Assembly: GCF_002959855.1 (NCBI RefSeq)
Contig: NZ_PPDB01000003.1
Coordinates: forward strand, 310,001-374,000
Direction: 5' to 3'
DNA length: 64,000 nucleotides
Source of the DNA: Veillonella denticariosi JCM 15641
GTDB lineage: Bacteria; Bacillota; Negativicutes; Veillonellales; Veillonellaceae
Shown in pieces: positions 1 to 8,976 of this stretch (positions are counted from its first letter, which is position 1; the number at the start of each line of letters is the position of its first letter). Both the position numbers and the translations under genes were made by a program. The notes under the pieces were generated by a model. That model saw nothing but the letters and a program-made list of their open reading frames with translations, was not told the DNA's origin and searched no databases.

Positions 1-130
1 TATAAAATACTTTTCCCACATGAAAGCAGGTCATCATTATTGTTCAAACTATATGCCTTAAAGTCCGCTCGGTGTCCAATATGCTTTCATACATCATTAT
101 CTAAAAATATCCGCTAATCCTATTAATAGA

Positions 131-205
131 AAAAAGAACCGACTGATATTCAAAATACTTCGACTCCGAGAAGCACATAACTTTGAAAATCAATCGGTTC
201 TTTTT
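131..205 (-). terminator. Long-stem bidirectional terminator after azlCD
   Basis: A long imperfect hairpin has outer arms AAAAAGAACCGA (131-142) and TCGGTTCTTTTT (194-205). A second paired block follows inside (TTCAAA against TTTGAA), closing on an apical region around 155-180. Both ends are A- or T-rich, so it could stop transcripts from either side. It directly follows the stop of azlD. Bases 1-130 hold no gene that I can support. Confidence 0.75.
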
Positions 206-208
206 ACT

Positions 209-538
209 TTATTTCGGCACATTAAATACGAGTTGCACGAGCACCATATAAACAATGGTACCCGCCGCGATGGAGAGGAACATATTACGTTTCCACAGGT
301 GCAGCCCCACCGTAATCATAACAGTGATAAGTTCCGGTATGCCGTATGGATAGGAAAGTACTTTGGTTTCTTTCACGGTATAAACCACAAGCATACCCAT
401 TACGGCAGACGGCAATGCCCGTCCCAAAAACAGAACAAACGGTGGCGCCGTCTTGCCGGACGGAAATATGAGAAAAGCGCCGAAGCGGGTCAATAAGGTA
501 CCCGCCACGACGATGGCGACGGTCATAACCATTTCCAT
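209..538 (-). CDS. AzlD-type branched-chain amino acid export subunit
   Basis: This is a small hydrophobic protein of about 109 residues with four probable membrane segments and a conserved TRFGAF stretch near the N-terminus, typical of the AzlD family. AzlD works with AzlC as a two-subunit inner-membrane exporter of branched-chain amino acids and analogues. The stop of azlC is one base upstream of the ATG used here, so the two are translationally coupled. The best ribosome-binding site (GGGGAGG, inside the end of azlC) sits 8 nt before an in-frame TTG at 547. A TTG start at 547 is therefore a real alternative. No regulator such as AzlB lies in the window. Confidence 0.85.
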   Translation of the reverse strand: MEMVMTVAIVVAGTLLTRFGAFLIFPSGKTAPPFVLFLGRALPSAVMGMLVVYTVKETKVLSYPYGIPELITVMITVGLHLWKRNMFLSIAAGTIVYMVLVQLVFNVPK

Positions 539-539
539 A

Positions 540-1283
540 TCAGTCAAGGCGTACACCTCCCCACTTATACGCCACATAGCAGGCGATGAGCATCGCGGTC
601 ATCGATAACAGCATAAATGCCGATTTGCCAAAGAGGATCAGCATTACGGTAGCTACCACGGCACCACACAATCCAAAGATTTTAATGGTCCTGTTTTTAG
701 CGTTTAACAGCATTTCTAAAAAGACCACGATAAACAGTCCGGGCAGCACGAAGTCGATACCGCGCAAGTCAACGGTGGACAATAAGTTCCCAAAAAGTCC
801 ACCGACAAAGGTGCTGAACACCCAAAACACATAATTCAACCAGGACACGTGAAAGTAAAACCACTTTTTATCCACATCATCAGGTAATGTTGTGGTCGCA
901 TTGATAGCGAAGCTTTCATCACACATCCAGGCCACCGTAGGAAACCATTTCCACCCCATATCGGTATAGCGCTGTAACATCGACAGGCCGTAGAAAAAGT
1001 GACGACCATTCACAAACATGGTCAACAGAAATGCATTAAACGGATCAAAGCCGGCCATGAGCATTCCGATGGTAACAAATTCCATCGATCCTGCAAAAAT
1101 AGTTGCCGCCATAACGGGTGGAACCCACCACGGAAAACCTTGACTCGTCGCATACAGACCGAAGCCGAGCCCGATAAAGAAAAAGCTGATACCCATGGGA
1201 ATCATAATGGGCAGTGCAAAGGAAAAGGAACTGCGTTTTTTCACAGTCGCCTCATGATGTTCATCGGGCTGAGATATATTCAT
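540..1283 (-). CDS. AzlC-type branched-chain amino acid permease
   Basis: AzlC is the large subunit of the AzlCD exporter. The protein has about 247 residues, a short hydrophilic His/Glu-containing N-terminus, and about seven membrane segments. Family-typical stretches include the FAGSMEF motif in the second helix region and the NGRHFFYG motif that follows. I chose ATG 1283 because GGAG lies 8 nt upstream; an ATG at 1307 has no good ribosome-binding site. The gene is the first of the azlC-azlD pair. Substrate (leucine, isoleucine, valine or analogues) is inferred from the family only. Confidence 0.88.
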   Translation of the reverse strand: MNISQPDEHHEATVKKRSSFSFALPIMIPMGISFFFIGLGFGLYATSQGFPWWVPPVMAATIFAGSMEFVTIGMLMAGFDPFNAFLLTMFVNGRHFFYGLSMLQRYTDMGWKWFPTVAWMCDESFAINATTTLPDDVDKKWFYFHVSWLNYVFWVFSTFVGGLFGNLLSTVDLRGIDFVLPGLFIVVFLEMLLNAKNRTIKIFGLCGAVVATVMLILFGKSAFMLLSMTAMLIACYVAYKWGGVRLD

Positions 1284-1316
1284 CGTCTCGACTCCATTTT
1301 TTAACATAAAATATTA

Positions 1317-2483
1317 TTACAAAGCACGTTTCAAAATTTCCCGCGTTACATCCGACGTAATGTCACCATGTTCGCCAAGGGCTACCATTCCATGCTCTTC
1401 CAGTTGCTTAACGATGCGTTCAATGGACGTTTCGTCCAAATCGTAATCTTTCAAATGTGTAGACACACCGAGCAATTCAAAGAACTCGCGGGTCTTCGCA
1501 ATAGCCGCATCAGCCTTTTCATCCTTCGACCCCTCGTCGATATGCCATACACGCTCCGCATATTGAACCAATTTATCGAGCTTGTCCGCCTTTTTCACCG
1601 TTAACAGTGCAGGCAACACGATTGCCAGTGTTATACCGTGGTCCAAATGATATGCGGCGGTCAATTCATGTCCGATGAGATGTGTCGCCCAATCTTGCGG
1701 CACACCGGCACCGATGAGGCTGTTCAGCGCCAAGGTCGACGCCCACACATGATTCGCTCGAACATCGTAATTTTCCGGCTCTTCGACGGTTTGACGTCCG
1801 ATTTCAATCATGGTTTGCAAAATACCTTCCGCAAATCGGTCCTGAATGCGCCCGTCCACGGGATATGTCAAATATTGTTCCGTCGTATGTACAAACGTAT
1901 CAATAACACCGTTTTTCACCTGTTTCTCCGGCAATGTGAAAGTAAGTGTCGGATCAAGCATGGAGAATTTCGGAAACACCAAATCACTGAATACCGGGAA
2001 CTTACCGTCCCCATGAGTGATAACAGCACCATTATTCATTTCAGACCCCGTTGCAGGCAGTGTCATAACCGTTCCGAACGGAACCGCTTCAGGCACCATA
2101 GACGTCGGTACTGCAGGAACCCCTGCTTTCAATACATCCAGAACAGGTCCGTCATACTTGGCGCCCAACACGATGAGCTTCGTCGCATCCACAACGGATC
2201 CGCCCCCTACGGCAAGAACAAAATCGATGTTGTTTTCTTTGATGAAAGCAACCGCCCGTTCACACGTCTCAAGCGACGGATTCGGCTCAATACCGCCGAA
2301 CTGTTCCACCTTGCGATTACCAAGTGCCTTTGTGATTCGATCGATAAGACCGCTGCGCACTGCAGAACCGCCGCCGTAAGTAATTAGAACCTTGGCATCC
2401 TTCGGCACTAATATATCCAATTCATCCAATCTATCTTTACCAAAAACAATATGTGTAGGATTGTAGAAATCAAAATTAAACAT
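1317..2483 (-). CDS. yqhD: YqhD-type NADPH-dependent aldehyde reductase (iron-containing alcohol dehydrogenase family)
   Basis: This is a cytosolic group III alcohol dehydrogenase of 388 residues, nearly the same length as E. coli YqhD. I see the nucleotide-binding GGGS motifs (YGGGS near residue 40, VGGGSVVD near 95), the LPATGSE motif, and the metal-ligand region GHELTAAYHLDHG. The block GAGVPQDWATH closely resembles E. coli YqhD from memory. YqhD reduces short and lipid-derived aldehydes with NADPH and helps remove reactive aldehydes. ATG 2483 is chosen because AGGAGGG lies 3-9 nt upstream; the frame stays open to 2621 but that extension looks untranslated. It ends 33 bp from the azlC start, on the same strand, and could be read through into azlCD. 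Confidence 0.9.
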   Translation of the reverse strand: MFNFDFYNPTHIVFGKDRLDELDILVPKDAKVLITYGGGSAVRSGLIDRITKALGNRKVEQFGGIEPNPSLETCERAVAFIKENNIDFVLAVGGGSVVDATKLIVLGAKYDGPVLDVLKAGVPAVPTSMVPEAVPFGTVMTLPATGSEMNNGAVITHGDGKFPVFSDLVFPKFSMLDPTLTFTLPEKQVKNGVIDTFVHTTEQYLTYPVDGRIQDRFAEGILQTMIEIGRQTVEEPENYDVRANHVWASTLALNSLIGAGVPQDWATHLIGHELTAAYHLDHGITLAIVLPALLTVKKADKLDKLVQYAERVWHIDEGSKDEKADAAIAKTREFFELLGVSTHLKDYDLDETSIERIVKQLEEHGMVALGEHGDITSDVTREILKRAL

Positions 2484-2566
2484 AGGCCCTCCTAAACATC
2501 GTATAAAAATCGTTACATAAGTAAGATTAAATATTATTGCTCCAAGCCAATAAAAATATTTAATAC

Positions 2567-2592
2567 GCATTATATTATATAGTATATAATGC
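2567..2592. promoter_or_regulatory. Palindrome between divergent yqhD and metQ
   Basis: Perfect 9-bp arms GCATTATAT (2567-2575) and ATATAATGC (2584-2592) are separated by 8 nt. The element sits in the 266-bp divergent intergenic region, so a dimeric regulator bound here could control either gene. It is AT-rich and could arise by chance. No S-box or T-box signature was visible in this region. Confidence 0.4.
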
Positions 2593-2749
2593 TCTATAAC
2601 TTTCAGTATATCATAGTCCAATAAGACTACTATGCATCATGTCATAACTAAAATCTATAGCAAACCGGTATATTTTAGTCTATGTACAAGAACCCATTTC
2701 AATGATAGGATATAAAAAAATAATCTATTACAGAAAGGGATATGTGTAT

Positions 2750-3562
2750 ATGAAAATCAAAAAATTACTCGCTCCTGTCCTCATCGGCATTTTAGCATTC
2801 GCCATTGCGGGATGCGGCAGCAACGAACAATCAAATACTCCTAAAGAGATCAAGATCGGAGCTACAGCCGGTCCGCATGCGCAGGTAGCTGAGGCGGTAG
2901 CAAAGGAAGCAAAGAAACAGGGTATTGATCTCAAGGTAGTCGAATTCTCCGATTACGTAACACCGGATAAGGCACTTGCGGACGGAGATATTCAACTCAA
3001 TGCATACCAGCATCAACCGTATCTGGAAAACTTCAATAAGCAAAACAATACCAACCTGGTTCCTATCGGCAAAACGGTGTCACTGCCAATGGGTCTATAC
3101 AGTAATTCCGTACACGGCGTAGCGGATGTACCGGAAGGTGCCATCGTAGCGATTCCAAATGATCCGACCAACAGCGGCCGCGGTCTTGCATTACTCGCTA
3201 AAGCGGGGCTCATTACATTGAAAGACGGCGTCGGCTTTAAAGCGACCGTAGCGGACATCACCTCAAATCCTAAGAAACTTCAAATCCAGGAACTTGAAGC
3301 AGCCCAATTGCCACGCAGTCTCGATGACGTCACAATCGCCGCTATTCCGATGAACTACGTTCAAAGCGCAGGTCTCAATGTAGATAAACAGGGCTTCTTC
3401 TGGGAAGGGAAGGACGAGCTGTTAACAATTATAGTTCTCGCCGTTCGCGAACAGGACAAGGATAATGAAACTTACAAGAAAATTGCGGATATCTATAAGT
3501 CCGATGCAATTAAACAGTTCATCAAAGATACATTCAAAGGATCCATTACATCCGCCAACTAA
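2750..3562 (+). CDS. metQ: MetQ/NlpA-family substrate-binding lipoprotein (orphan)
   Basis: This encodes the substrate-binding lipoprotein of a MetNIQ-type methionine ABC importer, 270 residues. A lipoprotein signal peptide ends in the lipobox IAGC with the lipidated Cys at residue 22. The mature domain shows NlpA-family features such as KIGATAGPHAQV at its start, NAYQHQPYL, and IPNDPTNSGRGL. ATG 2750 follows AGAAAGGGA by 9 nt; the open frame to 2702 would spoil the signal peptide. No metN or metI lies beside it, so the permease must be encoded elsewhere or shared. D- or L-methionine is the likely ligand but is inferred from the family. Confidence 0.88.
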   Translation: MKIKKLLAPVLIGILAFAIAGCGSNEQSNTPKEIKIGATAGPHAQVAEAVAKEAKKQGIDLKVVEFSDYVTPDKALADGDIQLNAYQHQPYLENFNKQNNTNLVPIGKTVSLPMGLYSNSVHGVADVPEGAIVAIPNDPTNSGRGLALLAKAGLITLKDGVGFKATVADITSNPKKLQIQELEAAQLPRSLDDVTIAAIPMNYVQSAGLNVDKQGFFWEGKDELLTIIVLAVREQDKDNETYKKIADIYKSDAIKQFIKDTFKGSITSAN

Positions 3563-3592
3563 GCATACTCCAAAACACTAATACTATATACG

Positions 3593-3646
3593 AAGAGGGC
3601 TGTACGTTCAATATGTTTTCATCATATCGAGCGTGCAGCCCTCTTT
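3593..3646 (+). terminator. Intrinsic terminator of metQ
   Basis: A strong hairpin pairs AAGAGGGCTG (3593-3602) with CAGCCCTCTT (3636-3645) and the stem can extend inward to about 17 bp with G-U pairs. T-rich sequence follows. It ends the metQ transcript about 30 bp after the stop codon. Confidence 0.85.
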
Positions 3647-3714
3647 ATTATAAATTCCGGATTCATTCCGGATTATAGACAAAATCAGCACTAAACATCT
3701 ATTATCTATAATCT

Positions 3715-4530
3715 TTATTCTTCTGTATCGAATGTGACTTCTAAAGGTTGTCGTTCAACAATATTGCGATATCGCACTTTAGGATATCCCATCAAAACGG
3801 CGCCGGCAATGACCTTATCATCCGGTACACCTATCAATTCTAGCAACGGCTCGTATTCCGCTTCACCGGCGTGTTCAAAGAACCCCGCCCAGCACGTTCC
3901 GAGCCCGACAGTCGGCGCATATAATTCCGCATAAGATAAACAAGAATGCCCGCTATCATGAGTTCGGTGTACATCTTTTTTCGAGCCTATAGCCACCACC
4001 AATGCCGGAGCATCTCGCAGGATATAATCCTTACCCTTATCCACTTCGGCTTGGGCCGCTCGAGCGTACAGACGCATAATAGGCACTGTTTTTGCCGCAA
4101 AATGCATCCACTCAAGAACAAGGTCCGAAATACGATGCAACGTCTGTTTGTCGCGGATTACAATATATGAAATGCCCTGTGTATTTGTTGCCGTTGGTGC
4201 CATACGCGCCACGTTTAAAACCTGACGAATCAGCTCCACAGGCACCGGTTTATTCTGATAATTTCGGATAGATCGACGACTGCGCAAAAACAGCTCCGCC
4301 TGTTGTGGCGTCAGCTTTTGCTCTTTTGTAATGTCAACTTGTTCATTTCTCGGTGTCATATCACTGTCTAAAGCAAGTGTAGGACATACGGAAACACAAT
4401 GACCGCAAGAAATACAGCCACCCTTACCCGTTACCGGCCCATCCTCGGTCATCACTAGCAGTCCTGTAGGACAGTCAGCTACGCAGAGGCCACATCGAGT
4501 ACAGACTTCTGTATTTACTGTAAATAACAT
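3715..4530 (-). CDS. Ferredoxin-nitroreductase fusion protein
   Basis: A 271-residue cytosolic protein joins an N-terminal 2[4Fe-4S] ferredoxin domain to a nitroreductase-family FMN domain. The ferredoxin motifs are CTRCGLCVADCP (about residues 10-21) and CISCGHCVSVCP (about 39-50). The nitroreductase part starts at RSRRSIRNYQ, the typical FMN phosphate-binding start of the fold, and contains MAPTATNTQG. Such fusions are common in anaerobes; the ferredoxin part probably feeds electrons to the flavin. The substrate is unknown. ATG 4530 has CCTCC-complement (GGAGG) 9 nt upstream; the open frame to 4611 is rejected. It stands alone between convergent metQ and a repeat-containing leader. Confidence 0.85.
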   Translation of the reverse strand: MLFTVNTEVCTRCGLCVADCPTGLLVMTEDGPVTGKGGCISCGHCVSVCPTLALDSDMTPRNEQVDITKEQKLTPQQAELFLRSRRSIRNYQNKPVPVELIRQVLNVARMAPTATNTQGISYIVIRDKQTLHRISDLVLEWMHFAAKTVPIMRLYARAAQAEVDKGKDYILRDAPALVVAIGSKKDVHRTHDSGHSCLSYAELYAPTVGLGTCWAGFFEHAGEAEYEPLLELIGVPDDKVIAGAVLMGYPKVRYRNIVERQPLEVTFDTEE

Positions 4531-4590
4531 CTGATTAATCCTCCAAACACATACTATACCGCCTATTATATCACATACAATCAAATTATA

Positions 4591-4746
4591 TCTAGATTTT
4601 GATTTTTCCATAGCTATATAGCGGCCATATAACCGGCGTTATATCTGGACTTAAATTTCCCCATATCAATACAGCATCCGTACAGACGTTATCTCTAGAT
4701 TTTGACTTTTCCATAGCCATATAACAACCATACAACCAGCGTTATC
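4591..4746. repeat. Three imperfect tandem repeats of about 50-53 bp
   Basis: Three head-to-tail units start at 4591, 4644 and 4694. Units begin TCTAGATTTTGA, TCTGGACTTAAA and TCTAGATTTTGA, and each ends in GCGTTAT- or GACGTTAT-type sequence. Units 1 and 3 are most alike. They lie just upstream of the ferredoxin-nitroreductase gene, where its promoter should be, and occupy most of the gap between that gene and the terminator of the sulfite reductase gene. There are no spacers between units, so this is not a CRISPR array. Confidence 0.7.
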
Positions 4747-4780
4747 TCTATTTAACGCCATCAGCTAACTGTATCACAAA

Positions 4781-4846
4781 TAAAAATACCCCTTATACTC
4801 GCCTGCGCCATGATTCATTAAATTCAGGTACGAGTATGAGGGTATA
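4781..4846 (-). terminator. Terminator of the sulfite/nitrite reductase gene
   Basis: Arms ATACCCCTTATACTCG (4786-4801) and CGAGTATGAGGGTAT (4831-4845) form a long hairpin with one bulge. On the minus strand it is followed by ATTTTTATTT, as expected for an intrinsic terminator of the reductase gene that stops at 4944. Confidence 0.8.
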
Positions 4847-4943
4847 TTTTATTTATATAGCTTATATATTTTTATCCGTATTTTTTGTCGTATATTCCAG
4901 ATATATAGTCGTACATTTCGGTCATATAATAATCTATAAAATT

Positions 4944-6500
4944 CTATTCAAATGATTTAATAAGATTCATATACTCCGATTTATGCGTCAATCGCCAGGA
5001 ACCGAAATCAGGTTCCGGCGCTTCATTCAGAATATTTGCCAACGCTTCCATAAATTCAGGAATTTTCGTAGATACGATATTACCGGCCATCTTGCCGAAG
5101 TTTTCAGAGCCCATATGTTCCGATCCCCCGTCCACAAGGATAAACGCCGGTTGCGGTTTCTTGTCCACCAGTTTTACGGACCCGTGAAAGCCTATTTCTC
5201 CGATCTGATGTGTTCCGCAGGAGTGAGGACATCCTGAGATGTGCAGACGCGGCAACTTTTTCGTATCGATACCCTTTTCATCTAAATGGGTAAAGATAGC
5301 TTTCAAAAGGCCGTTGGAATCCTGCATACCGATTTGACACACCGTCGCCCCTACGCAGGACACGGATCTGCGGAAATCATTCACCGCACTATCATCCGTG
5401 AGAGAAGCAATTTTTCGAGCTTCGTCCGCGGTAAGATTGATGAAAAATATCGCTTCATCCGGTGCAATGCGAGCCTCTACCTGATCCAAGGTAACCGCAT
5501 AATCCAATGCCGCCAGCAGATGTTCTACATCGGCATCGCCACCGACCGGATGATATTCCACATAATACAGCCCTTCTTGTTTTTGTCGATGAATACGATG
5601 ATTCAGAACAGAATCGTCACGCTTGCCGGACTTCGTGATTTCATAAGCATATCGAGCCGGATCAACGGTCAGATTTTCTACCTCTTTCACCATGTTCAAT
5701 GTTTCTTCATAGACCTTGATGAAAGGCTCCGCACCGCCCATGTCAGCCGGCATATATCGCGTACGAGCCTTGCCGCGATTCTTGAAGTTCCCGTGATTTG
5801 CAAAGACCATGAGCATAGCTTTCACATGATACAAAACATCCTCAGGCGCCACATCGCGAGCCACAGGAATACCGATGCGAGGATTGGGCCCGATGCCTCC
5901 GCAGGCATATACATCAAAGGTATTGTGTTTATTTAAATTGAAACCCAGATCCTTAAATGTCGCATGAGGCGTGCTGTCAAAACCGTTATCGATGCCCATC
6001 TTGAATTTACGGGGAATCTTGATGAAGAACATCTGCTCCAAAATATATTCCCCGATAGCCGTTGCATACGGCGTAATATCAAATGTTTCGCGAGGATCAA
6101 TGCCCCGCAAAATACTGGCCACCAAATTAGACGGATTATCTCCGCCTGCACCGCGATTGTAAATACCGTGTTCATAACATTCTTTAAAAAGGCTGAGAAT
6201 CGTCTCCCCGTCAAGGCCATGCATTTGCAGACACTGGCCCGTCGTAAAATGCACATGTTTTAAATTATATTTACGAATGGCACCCGCCAGAAACTGCATC
6301 TGGTCACGAGTTATACGGCCTCCGTTAAACCGCCAGCGACTCATACCCGTCTCGGCACCGCGCTCCGCATAACTGCCGAATGCACCGGACTGTCCTTTAT
6401 AATCAACAATGGACATTTCCTTTTTATAAAACTTGCGCGTCATATCCTCAAACTTAGGATAATCCGCAATCAAGCGCTCTTTCACTTCTTGTGTAATCAT
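4944..6500 (-). CDS. Siroheme/[4Fe-4S] nitrite or sulfite reductase
   Basis: This 518-residue cytosolic protein has the two-fold ferredoxin-like plus siroheme-binding domain layout of the NirA/Sir family. The cluster- and siroheme-ligating cysteines are visible as CVGATVC (C-x5-C) and, further on, CPHSC (C-x3-C). The N-terminal half contains FTTGQCLQMHGL and RGAGGDNPSN. The family reduces sulfite to sulfide or nitrite to ammonia using six electrons, usually from ferredoxin. Which substrate is used cannot be told from sequence by eye. The cystine symporter gene just upstream and the sulfur-related genes nearby favour sulfite. An AAGAGGAT-like site precedes the ATG. Confidence 0.88.
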   Translation of the reverse strand: MITQEVKERLIADYPKFEDMTRKFYKKEMSIVDYKGQSGAFGSYAERGAETGMSRWRFNGGRITRDQMQFLAGAIRKYNLKHVHFTTGQCLQMHGLDGETILSLFKECYEHGIYNRGAGGDNPSNLVASILRGIDPRETFDITPYATAIGEYILEQMFFIKIPRKFKMGIDNGFDSTPHATFKDLGFNLNKHNTFDVYACGGIGPNPRIGIPVARDVAPEDVLYHVKAMLMVFANHGNFKNRGKARTRYMPADMGGAEPFIKVYEETLNMVKEVENLTVDPARYAYEITKSGKRDDSVLNHRIHRQKQEGLYYVEYHPVGGDADVEHLLAALDYAVTLDQVEARIAPDEAIFFINLTADEARKIASLTDDSAVNDFRRSVSCVGATVCQIGMQDSNGLLKAIFTHLDEKGIDTKKLPRLHISGCPHSCGTHQIGEIGFHGSVKLVDKKPQPAFILVDGGSEHMGSENFGKMAGNIVSTKIPEFMEALANILNEAPEPDFGSWRLTHKSEYMNLIKSFE

Positions 6501-6662
6501 AATACTTATCCTCTTGGCTTATATCTATTAAGCATAATAAACAACTTTGTATCGATTTTTATATCATATACTCATACCTATTATAGTATTATCGATGACA
6601 CTTTTCTCATATCGATTAGAAATATATCGATTTACAATTTGTAATAATTATTACTTATTTTT

Positions 6663-6700
6663 GTGAAAGAAAAAAGAACAGCCCGAAAGCTGTTCTTTCC
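6663..6700 (-). terminator. Terminator of tcyP
   Basis: Arms AAAGAACAGC (6673-6682) and GCTGTTCTTT (6689-6698) form a compact hairpin just after the tcyP stop. On the minus strand the hairpin is followed by TTTTTCTTTCAC. Its 3' flank contains one copy of the window-wide GTGAAAG motif (6663-6669). Confidence 0.85.
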
Positions 6701-6702
6701 CT

Positions 6703-8094
6703 TTATACATTTTCTTGATTTAGATTATTATACGCCTCCTTATCGATGGTGCCCATGATTTTATCCACTACCAATGCATTCGTCAAAGAGCCGGATACAT
6801 TAAGGCATGTACGCCCCATATCGATCAACGGATCGATAGCGAGAATCGGACTGATGGATGTGAAGTATGCACCAAGTCCTGTACCGCTAAGAGATACAGA
6901 GGCCGCCATCGTTGCCGTTCCCGGTACGCCGGCGATGCCGACGGAACCGATAGCGATAACGATAACACTCATGATGTACATAGTCAAATCAAAAGGAATA
7001 TTTGCCACGTTGGAGATATATACAACCACTAATGCAGGGAATACGCCCGCACAACCCTGCATGCCCGCCGTTGTACCGAAAGATGCCACTGTATTCGCCG
7101 TCGTAGGATTAACGCCGAGACGTTTCGTCAAGGTTTCCACCGTAAGCGGCAATACGCCCATGGAAGAACGGGATGTAAACGCCAACAATAACGGTGCTTT
7201 AGCCTTCTTGAAATATGTAATCGGATTATACCCGAAGCTTGTAATCAAAATGGCCTGGATAACGAACATGATCAAAAGACCTGCATAGAGAAGAACTACA
7301 AAAAGTCCCATGTCCAGAATCGCCTGTAAACCGCGCGTAGCCAATGTGGATGCCAAGAGCGCCACCACACCGTACGGCATCAAGCCGATGATAAAATCAG
7401 CTACCCACGAAATCAATTGATGTAATTCATCAAACAATTTCGTGAATATTTCCATGGAATTTGTACCCGTCTGCTTCAAAAGACGGGCAACGCTGCCGAG
7501 GATGATGGCAAACACAACGATGCCGATGACATTCGTCTCTGCCGCCGCCTGAATCGGATTGCTTGGGATCAAGGCGCGGAATGTATCCACCATCGGTTTG
7601 ATATCACGAATCTTTTTACCTTGTTCCACGATATCAAAACCTTGACCCAATCCGAACGCATTGCCGAGGACGAGACCTACTATAGCAGCCACCGCCACCA
7701 TGCCGAGATTTGTACTCACCATAGCCACTACCAGTTTTTTAAGATTAGCACCGGCCTCCATGTGCAGAATTACATGAACAATAGAGATAAATACGATAGG
7801 AATAACAAGCATACGGATCAAATCAATAAATCCGCCCCCCACAAGAGAGAACCATTTTGTACTTTCTTTAATATATACGACCTGTGAAGGATCATCCGGG
7901 AATCCCGCAATAATTTGAATGGCCACACCGATAATAGCACCGGCGATAGTACCGATAATAACTAGATTACCAAAAGACGTGCCCTTGCGCTGCAATCTGT
8001 ATATGCCGAATAATACCAATATAAATACGGCAATGATTCCCAGACTCAACGGATTACTGAGCATCAGGTAATCTTGAAAAAATGGAATATTCAT
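6703..8094 (-). CDS. tcyP: TcyP-type L-cystine symporter
   Basis: This is a 463-residue inner-membrane symporter of the dicarboxylate/amino acid:cation (DAACS) family. Its length equals that of E. coli TcyP/YdjN, and the block AFTSRSSMGVLPL, the GCAGVFPA stretch and the PLIDMGRTCLNVSGS region match that clade as I remember it. Glutamate and dicarboxylate carriers differ at these places. It would import cystine, a sulfur source, which fits its position upstream of a probable sulfite reductase on the same strand. About eight membrane segments and two re-entrant loops are expected. The start at 8094 has an AAAGGAG site upstream. Confidence 0.88.
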   Translation of the reverse strand: MNIPFFQDYLMLSNPLSLGIIAVFILVLFGIYRLQRKGTSFGNLVIIGTIAGAIIGVAIQIIAGFPDDPSQVVYIKESTKWFSLVGGGFIDLIRMLVIPIVFISIVHVILHMEAGANLKKLVVAMVSTNLGMVAVAAIVGLVLGNAFGLGQGFDIVEQGKKIRDIKPMVDTFRALIPSNPIQAAAETNVIGIVVFAIILGSVARLLKQTGTNSMEIFTKLFDELHQLISWVADFIIGLMPYGVVALLASTLATRGLQAILDMGLFVVLLYAGLLIMFVIQAILITSFGYNPITYFKKAKAPLLLAFTSRSSMGVLPLTVETLTKRLGVNPTTANTVASFGTTAGMQGCAGVFPALVVVYISNVANIPFDLTMYIMSVIVIAIGSVGIAGVPGTATMAASVSLSGTGLGAYFTSISPILAIDPLIDMGRTCLNVSGSLTNALVVDKIMGTIDKEAYNNLNQENV

Positions 8095-8170
8095 AATCGC
8101 TCTCCTTTAATTCATATCTTAATAATAGGTTATAAGAAAAGTATAGCATATATCGAAAAAATTGCAACAA

Positions 8171-8210
8171 AAAAATCCTCCTGAGAAGAAATTCTTTCAC
8201 AGGAGGATTT
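8171..8210 (-). terminator. Terminator of the lut operon
   Basis: Arms AAATCCTCCTG (8173-8183) and CAGGAGGATTT (8200-8210) flank a loop that carries a GTGAAAG copy on the minus strand (8194-8200). On the minus strand the stem is followed by TTTTTTGTTG, a good U-tract. It lies 40 bp after the lutC stop. Confidence 0.88.
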
Positions 8211-8250
8211 ACTATCCGAACAGACCAGTTCAAATAGGTTTTATAGGAAA

Positions 8251-8976
8251 TTAATCCACTAAGATATATGTTACTTGAATAGGACCATGCGCACCATCTA
8301 CAGTAACCAGCTCAATGTCAGCTGTACGGGACGGGCCGGAGATCAAGCAGATATTTGTAGGGAAATTAGCAGGATCATTGTTATAACGTTCCGTCAAATG
8401 TTCCATAGTCTGCGTCATACGAGGGTTGATACTGTTAGTGTATAAAACGGCAATATGCGTTGTCGGCAACAAGCTGATGGCACGTCCGGATTCAACGCCG
8501 GAAGCCTGTACTACAGTAGCGGTTTCAGCGATACCGCAATACGGGAATGTAATACCGATATCAGCATTAGCGGTATTAGAAATATTTTCTTCACGGCCTT
8601 TAGATGCATCCCATTGGAAATACGTACGTTTACCGCCGTTAGAAGCCTCATCCTGTTCAAACAATTCTTTTAGTTTATATTGTTCAACCTCAGGAGAGCT
8701 TGGGAATACAACCTTACCGTTACCCCAATCCTCAATAGCCGCCAATATAGTTTCGCCCAATTTATCAGGCGTAGTATTTACGTATTTTGTACCTACACGG
8801 TCACATTGTTCCTTGAACATAGTGATAACTTGTTCACGAGATAAATCCTTGAACATAGTTTCTTGAGGACCATGGCTGTAATCAAAATCTTCCACAAAAG
8901 CTGGGCACATTTCCTGATCACGGCCTAATGCACGAGATAAACGTGCAATAAATTGTTTACGTTTAGCTTCATCCAT
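8251..8976 (-). CDS. lutC: LutC-type lactate utilization protein
   Basis: LutC is the LUD-domain subunit of the iron-sulfur LutABC complex that oxidises L-lactate to pyruvate in the cytosol or at the membrane. The 241-residue protein shows the LUD-domain stretch DIGITFPYCGIAETATVV and the C-terminal LISGPSRTADIELV, both characteristic of the family. It is the last gene of lutA-lutB-lutC; its ATG overlaps the lutB stop by one base, so translation is coupled. Lactate is the main energy source of Veillonella, so this operon would be central to growth. The operon terminator follows 40 bp downstream. Confidence 0.92.
   Translation of the reverse strand: MDEAKRKQFIARLSRALGRDQEMCPAFVEDFDYSHGPQETMFKDLSREQVITMFKEQCDRVGTKYVNTTPDKLGETILAAIEDWGNGKVVFPSSPEVEQYKLKELFEQDEASNGGKRTYFQWDASKGREENISNTANADIGITFPYCGIAETATVVQASGVESGRAISLLPTTHIAVLYTNSINPRMTQTMEHLTERYNNDPANFPTNICLISGPSRTADIELVTVDGAHGPIQVTYILVD

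Noticed and set aside
1638-2387. Long plus-strand open frame opposite yqhD
   Set aside because: It is antisense to a gene with intact family motifs; its translation is rich in Arg, His and Cys as expected for a shadow frame.
2484-2749. SAM (S-box) riboswitch or T-box upstream of metQ
   Set aside because: No conserved core or terminator/antiterminator arrangement could be seen.
4591-4746. CRISPR array
   Set aside because: The units are contiguous, of unequal length and diverged, without unique spacers; no cas gene is present.
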